From assembly GCA_031281485.1 (NCBI GenBank), contig JAITFI010000045.1, forward strand, positions 1 to 64,000: DNA of 64,000 bases, in the 5' to 3' direction. This document shows positions 61,265 to 64,000 of the stretch, in pieces (within the stretch, counting starts at the first letter, position 1; each line of letters begins with the position of its first letter). The translations under genes and the position numbers were made by a program. Origin of the DNA: Chitinispirillales bacterium. GTDB taxonomy: Bacteria; Fibrobacterota; Chitinivibrionia; Chitinivibrionales; Chitinispirillaceae. Under the pieces are notes generated by a model. The model did no database searches. It had not been told where the DNA came from and was given only the letters and a program-made list of their open reading frames with translations.

Positions 61265-62491
61265 ATGAGCGACGCGACGCGCAGAGTAATCGTAGGCGTA
61301 ACGGGCGGGATCGCGGCCTACAAGGTCCCCGCATTAGTGCGCCTGCTGCGCAAAAACGGGTGCGAAGTCAAAACGGTGCTGACAAACGCCGCCAAGCCGC
61401 TCGTCGGCGCGGAACCGTTGCGCGTTCTCTCCGGCAACCCTGTCTATTCCGACGACAAGTCCGCGCATTACGACATGGACCACATCCGCCTCTCCGAGTG
61501 GGCCGACCTGCTGTTAATCTGCCCAGCGACCGCGAACACCATCGCGAAGATGGCGGGCGGCATCGCCGATAATCTTCTGACCACGCTTACGCTCTCTATT
61601 CACGAATCCAAGATCATCGTAGTCCCGGCAATGAACTGCGTCATGTGGGCGAACAATGCAACGCAGTCCAATGTCGGTACGTTGGCGTCGAGGGGCGTGA
61701 CGGTGCTGCCGGTGGGGGAGGGCGAGCTGGCTTGCGGCGTGCGCGGGCCGGGGCGGATGGCCGGTACGGAGGAGATTGTCAAACGGGTTATGGATCGCTT
61801 TAATGCGTCTGAAAATCCCGCAAATGCCGCGTTAAAAGGAAAGAACGTTCTGATATCCTCCGGTCCTACGGAGGAGCCCATAGACCCCGTCAGAGTCATC
61901 ACCAATAGGTCTTCCGGCAAGATGGGCGCGGCGCTTGCCAAGGCTGCGCTCTCCATGGGCGCGCGGGTCACGGTGGTGAGCGGCCCGGCTTCAGAGCCGC
62001 CGCCCTCCGGCGCGAATGTCATCCGCGTCAGGACCGCGGCGGAGATGGCGGCGGAGATGGGTGGGCGCTTCGCGGAGGCGGATATCTGCGTCATGGCCGC
62101 CGCGGTGAGCGACTACCGCCCCGTCGTTTCGTCAAATATAAAGATACACCGTTCCGAAAAAGAGAACATCACGCTGGAGCTGGCCCCGAACCCGGACATA
62201 CTCGCCGCTCTCGGCGCCGTCAAAACGTCAAAGCAGTTTCTGATCGGCTTTTCACTCGAAAGCGGGGACGGCGTTGACCGCGCCGATGAGAAGATGCGTA
62301 AGAAGGGGTGCGACATGATGGTCTTCAACACCGCCGATACCGCTCTCGGCGGGAACGATATTGCCATGACGCTGCTGTTGACGGACGGGGGGCGCGAAGC
62401 CTTTCCGTCGATGGACAAGACGGCGGCGGCGGGGGTGATATTGGGTAAAGCGGCGGAGCGGATCGGCAAGGGTATCCAGAAATCGGTATAA
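61265..62491 (+). CDS. coaBC: Bifunctional phosphopantothenoylcysteine decarboxylase/synthase
   Basis: CoaBC makes 4'-phosphopantetheine on the way to coenzyme A. The 408-residue fusion has the CoaC flavin domain (VGVTGGIAAYKVPALVRLLR, the PATANTIAKMAGGIADNLLT block and PAMNCVMW) and the CoaB domain (ISSGPTEEPIDPVRVITNRS, SGKMGAALA, AAAVSDYRP and the KxxK-like region). CGGAGG-like bases precede the start. It follows rpoZ by 30 nt and is convergent with dxs. Confidence 0.96.
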   Translation: MSDATRRVIVGVTGGIAAYKVPALVRLLRKNGCEVKTVLTNAAKPLVGAEPLRVLSGNPVYSDDKSAHYDMDHIRLSEWADLLLICPATANTIAKMAGGIADNLLTTLTLSIHESKIIVVPAMNCVMWANNATQSNVGTLASRGVTVLPVGEGELACGVRGPGRMAGTEEIVKRVMDRFNASENPANAALKGKNVLISSGPTEEPIDPVRVITNRSSGKMGAALAKAALSMGARVTVVSGPASEPPPSGANVIRVRTAAEMAAEMGGRFAEADICVMAAAVSDYRPVVSSNIKIHRSEKENITLELAPNPDILAALGAVKTSKQFLIGFSLESGDGVDRADEKMRKKGCDMMVFNTADTALGGNDIAMTLLLTDGGREAFPSMDKTAAAGVILGKAAERIGKGIQKSV

Positions 62492-62525
62492 TACGGAGAT
62501 ATTGCTTCGCTGTCGATAAACAGAG

Positions 62526-64000
62526 TTATGCCTTTTGATTACTGCCGCCTATTGCCTCAGCGATTCTTTTGCCCATCTCTTCCACCCCGAGCCCGACCTC
62601 CTTTTTCAGCGTCGCGACGTCCCCGTGCTGTATGAATTTGTCCGGCAGGCCGAAGTTTATGATCTTGGTTTTTCCGTCGCCGATTTGCGCCGCCAAGCTT
62701 TGTACAGACGATCCGAAGCCACCGGCTAAGGTGTTGTTTTCAAAGGTCGCTACGAGCGGATACTTAACAAAAAGTTTCTTGTAGAAATCGGCGTTTAGCG
62801 GCTTGGCGAAGCGCGCGTCTATCAGCGCGGCGCTTATGCCCTGCGCCGATAGCATTTCGCGTATCTGCGCGGCGTCTTCGTACATGTCGCCGAGCGGGAG
62901 CAGCGCGGCTTGCGTCCCGCGTTTTATTAGTTTGGGCGACGCGATTTCCATCGGTTCGAACTCGCGGCTGCCTGAATCGGCGGGCACGTTTCCGCGCGGG
63001 TAGCGGATGAAGACCGGCCCGCCGCTGTGGTTCACGGCGGTGAAAAGCATGTCCCGCAGCGTTTTTTCGTCTATCGGCGCCATAATGACCGCGCCCGGAA
63101 CGGTGTTAAGGTACGATACGTCGAAGTTGCCGTGGTGCGTGGGGCCGTCGTCGCCGACAAGCCCGGCCCTGTCTATGCAGAAGACCACGTTCAGGCCGTC
63201 CAGCGCGACGTCTTGCATGATCTGGTCGTAGGCCCTCTGCAAGAAGCTCGAGTAGATGGCGACGACCGGGCGCAGCCCCTTTTGCGCAAGCCCGGCGGCG
63301 AAGGTCACCGCGTGCCCCTCCGCTATCCCGACGTCGAAGAATCGGTCGGGGTAGGCGTCCCTGAAGTCGTTGAGTCCGGTGCCATCCGGCATGGCGGCGG
63401 TTATGGCGACTATCTTTTCGTTTGTCTTTCCGAGTTCAACCATCGCCGCGCCGAAAACGCCGCTGTAGGAGGGCGCCGCCGGCGTGGCGGACTTTATCAC
63501 TGCGCCGGTCTCCGGGGTGAACTTGCTCACGCCGTGGAATTTCGTGGAATTGTCTTCGGCGTGTTGGTATCCCTTGCCCTTCTTGGTGACGACGTGCACG
63601 AGCACCGGCCCCTTGGAGTTTTCGCGGATGGATCTGAATACCTCTATCATGTCCGCCATGTTGTGCCCGTTTATCGGGCCGAAGTAGCGCAGGCCCATAT
63701 CCTCGAATAGTTTGCCGGGGATAACTACGTGCTTCAGGCCGTCGTCCACCGTTTTTATGAGGGTTCTCAGGCCCTTTCCGATGGTGCTGCGGTCACCGAG
63801 GAACTCCCACACGTAGTCTTTGAGCTTGTTGTAGCGCTTGTCGGTGATCATGCGGTTGAAGTACCGCGACAGCGCGCCGACGTTTTTGGAGATAGACATC
63901 TCGTTGTCGTTGAGCACCACCGTCATGTCCGTGGAGGACGACCCGAGATTGTTGAGCCCCTCGAAGGCCAACCCGCCGCTCATCGACCCGTCGCCGATTA
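62526..64000 (-). CDS. dxs: 1-deoxy-D-xylulose-5-phosphate synthase, 5' part outside the window
   Basis: DXS is the thiamine-dependent first enzyme of the MEP isoprenoid pathway. The gene runs off the right edge, so only the C-terminal 490 or so residues are seen: IGDGSMSGG (metal/ThDP), the middle pyrimidine domain with VGIAEGHAVTFAAGLA (the catalytic Glu), CIDRAGLVGDDGPTHHG and FIRYPRGN. The N-terminal 140 residues or so lie past 64000. It is convergent with coaBC with 34 nt between. Confidence 0.96.
   Translation of the reverse strand, partial: IGDGSMSGGLAFEGLNNLGSSSTDMTVVLNDNEMSISKNVGALSRYFNRMITDKRYNKLKDYVWEFLGDRSTIGKGLRTLIKTVDDGLKHVVIPGKLFEDMGLRYFGPINGHNMADMIEVFRSIRENSKGPVLVHVVTKKGKGYQHAEDNSTKFHGVSKFTPETGAVIKSATPAAPSYSGVFGAAMVELGKTNEKIVAITAAMPDGTGLNDFRDAYPDRFFDVGIAEGHAVTFAAGLAQKGLRPVVAIYSSFLQRAYDQIMQDVALDGLNVVFCIDRAGLVGDDGPTHHGNFDVSYLNTVPGAVIMAPIDEKTLRDMLFTAVNHSGGPVFIRYPRGNVPADSGSREFEPMEIASPKLIKRGTQAALLPLGDMYEDAAQIREMLSAQGISAALIDARFAKPLNADFYKKLFVKYPLVATFENNTLAGGFGSSVQSLAAQIGDGKTKIINFGLPDKFIQHGDVATLKKEVGLGVEEMGKRIAEAIGGSNQKA

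Noticed and set aside
24-64000. tRNA genes
   Set aside because: The only T-arm-like sequence with a matching acceptor end is the one in tmRNA; other GGTTCGA matches fall inside protein genes.

Overview
The window looks like a chromosomal segment of a motile, Gram-negative bacterium of the Fibrobacterota group (a Fibromonas/Chitinivibrio-like lineage is an inference, not a species call). The grounds are two FISUMP-type (Fibrobacter succinogenes major paralogous) lipoproteins plus a broken third, a CsgG-type protein, DUF5683 and FadL-like outer-membrane proteins, secreted Cys-rich proteins with a Por-secretion-like C-terminal tail, and a complete inner/outer membrane toolkit. No phage, insertion sequence, CRISPR array, rRNA or tRNA was seen; the only RNA gene found is tmRNA.

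Layout. 1-5.0 kb: the conserved rimP-nusA-infB operon on the minus strand, with three strong hairpins between nusA and infB. 5.2-8.4 kb: an accessory island with a HigB/HigA toxin-antitoxin pair, a deleted rimP remnant, two orphan small genes and a PIN-toxin/small-protein module. 8.5-13.7 kb: thiC-prmA, a DksA/TraR-like protein, an Omp85-type barrel and an InlB-repeat lipoprotein. 13.9-20.9 kb: an AAA/PD-(D/E)XK protein, a chemoreceptor with a periplasmic TPR protein, and tatD with an atypical receiver protein. 21.1-33.2 kb: a flagellar basal-body/export operon (flgB, flgC, small orf, fliE, fliF, fliG, fliH, fliI, fliJ) behind a perfect sigma-54 promoter, followed by three envelope genes. 33.2-38 kb: a minus-strand envelope cluster (bifunctional-nuclease-like protein, LpoA-like protein, FtsX, EnvC-like LytM protein). 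38-47 kb: an accessory, repeat-rich region with two paralogous Cys-rich secreted proteins, a YoeB/Phd-type pair, a DUF8021-like secreted protein, a FISUMP pseudogene, a second PIN module and a CsgG-like protein. 47-58 kb: hrpA, two tandem FISUMP lipoproteins, cutA, hemerythrin, and an outer-membrane/ABC cluster. 58.6-64 kb: housekeeping genes rpsU, ssrA, htpX, yicC, rpoZ, coaBC and a partial dxs.

Common themes. Intergenic DNA is colonised by two dispersed repeat families: a two-hairpin element (family A) whose first hairpin is constant and whose second hairpin comes in three versions, often as head-to-head pairs; and an A/T-rich GGATT-iterating element (family B), found even between genes of the flagellar operon. 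The most unusual item is a two-gene module, present twice in diverged form, in which a PIN-domain protein is followed by a small conserved protein that I do not recognise. All functions are inferred from sequence reading; no search was run.
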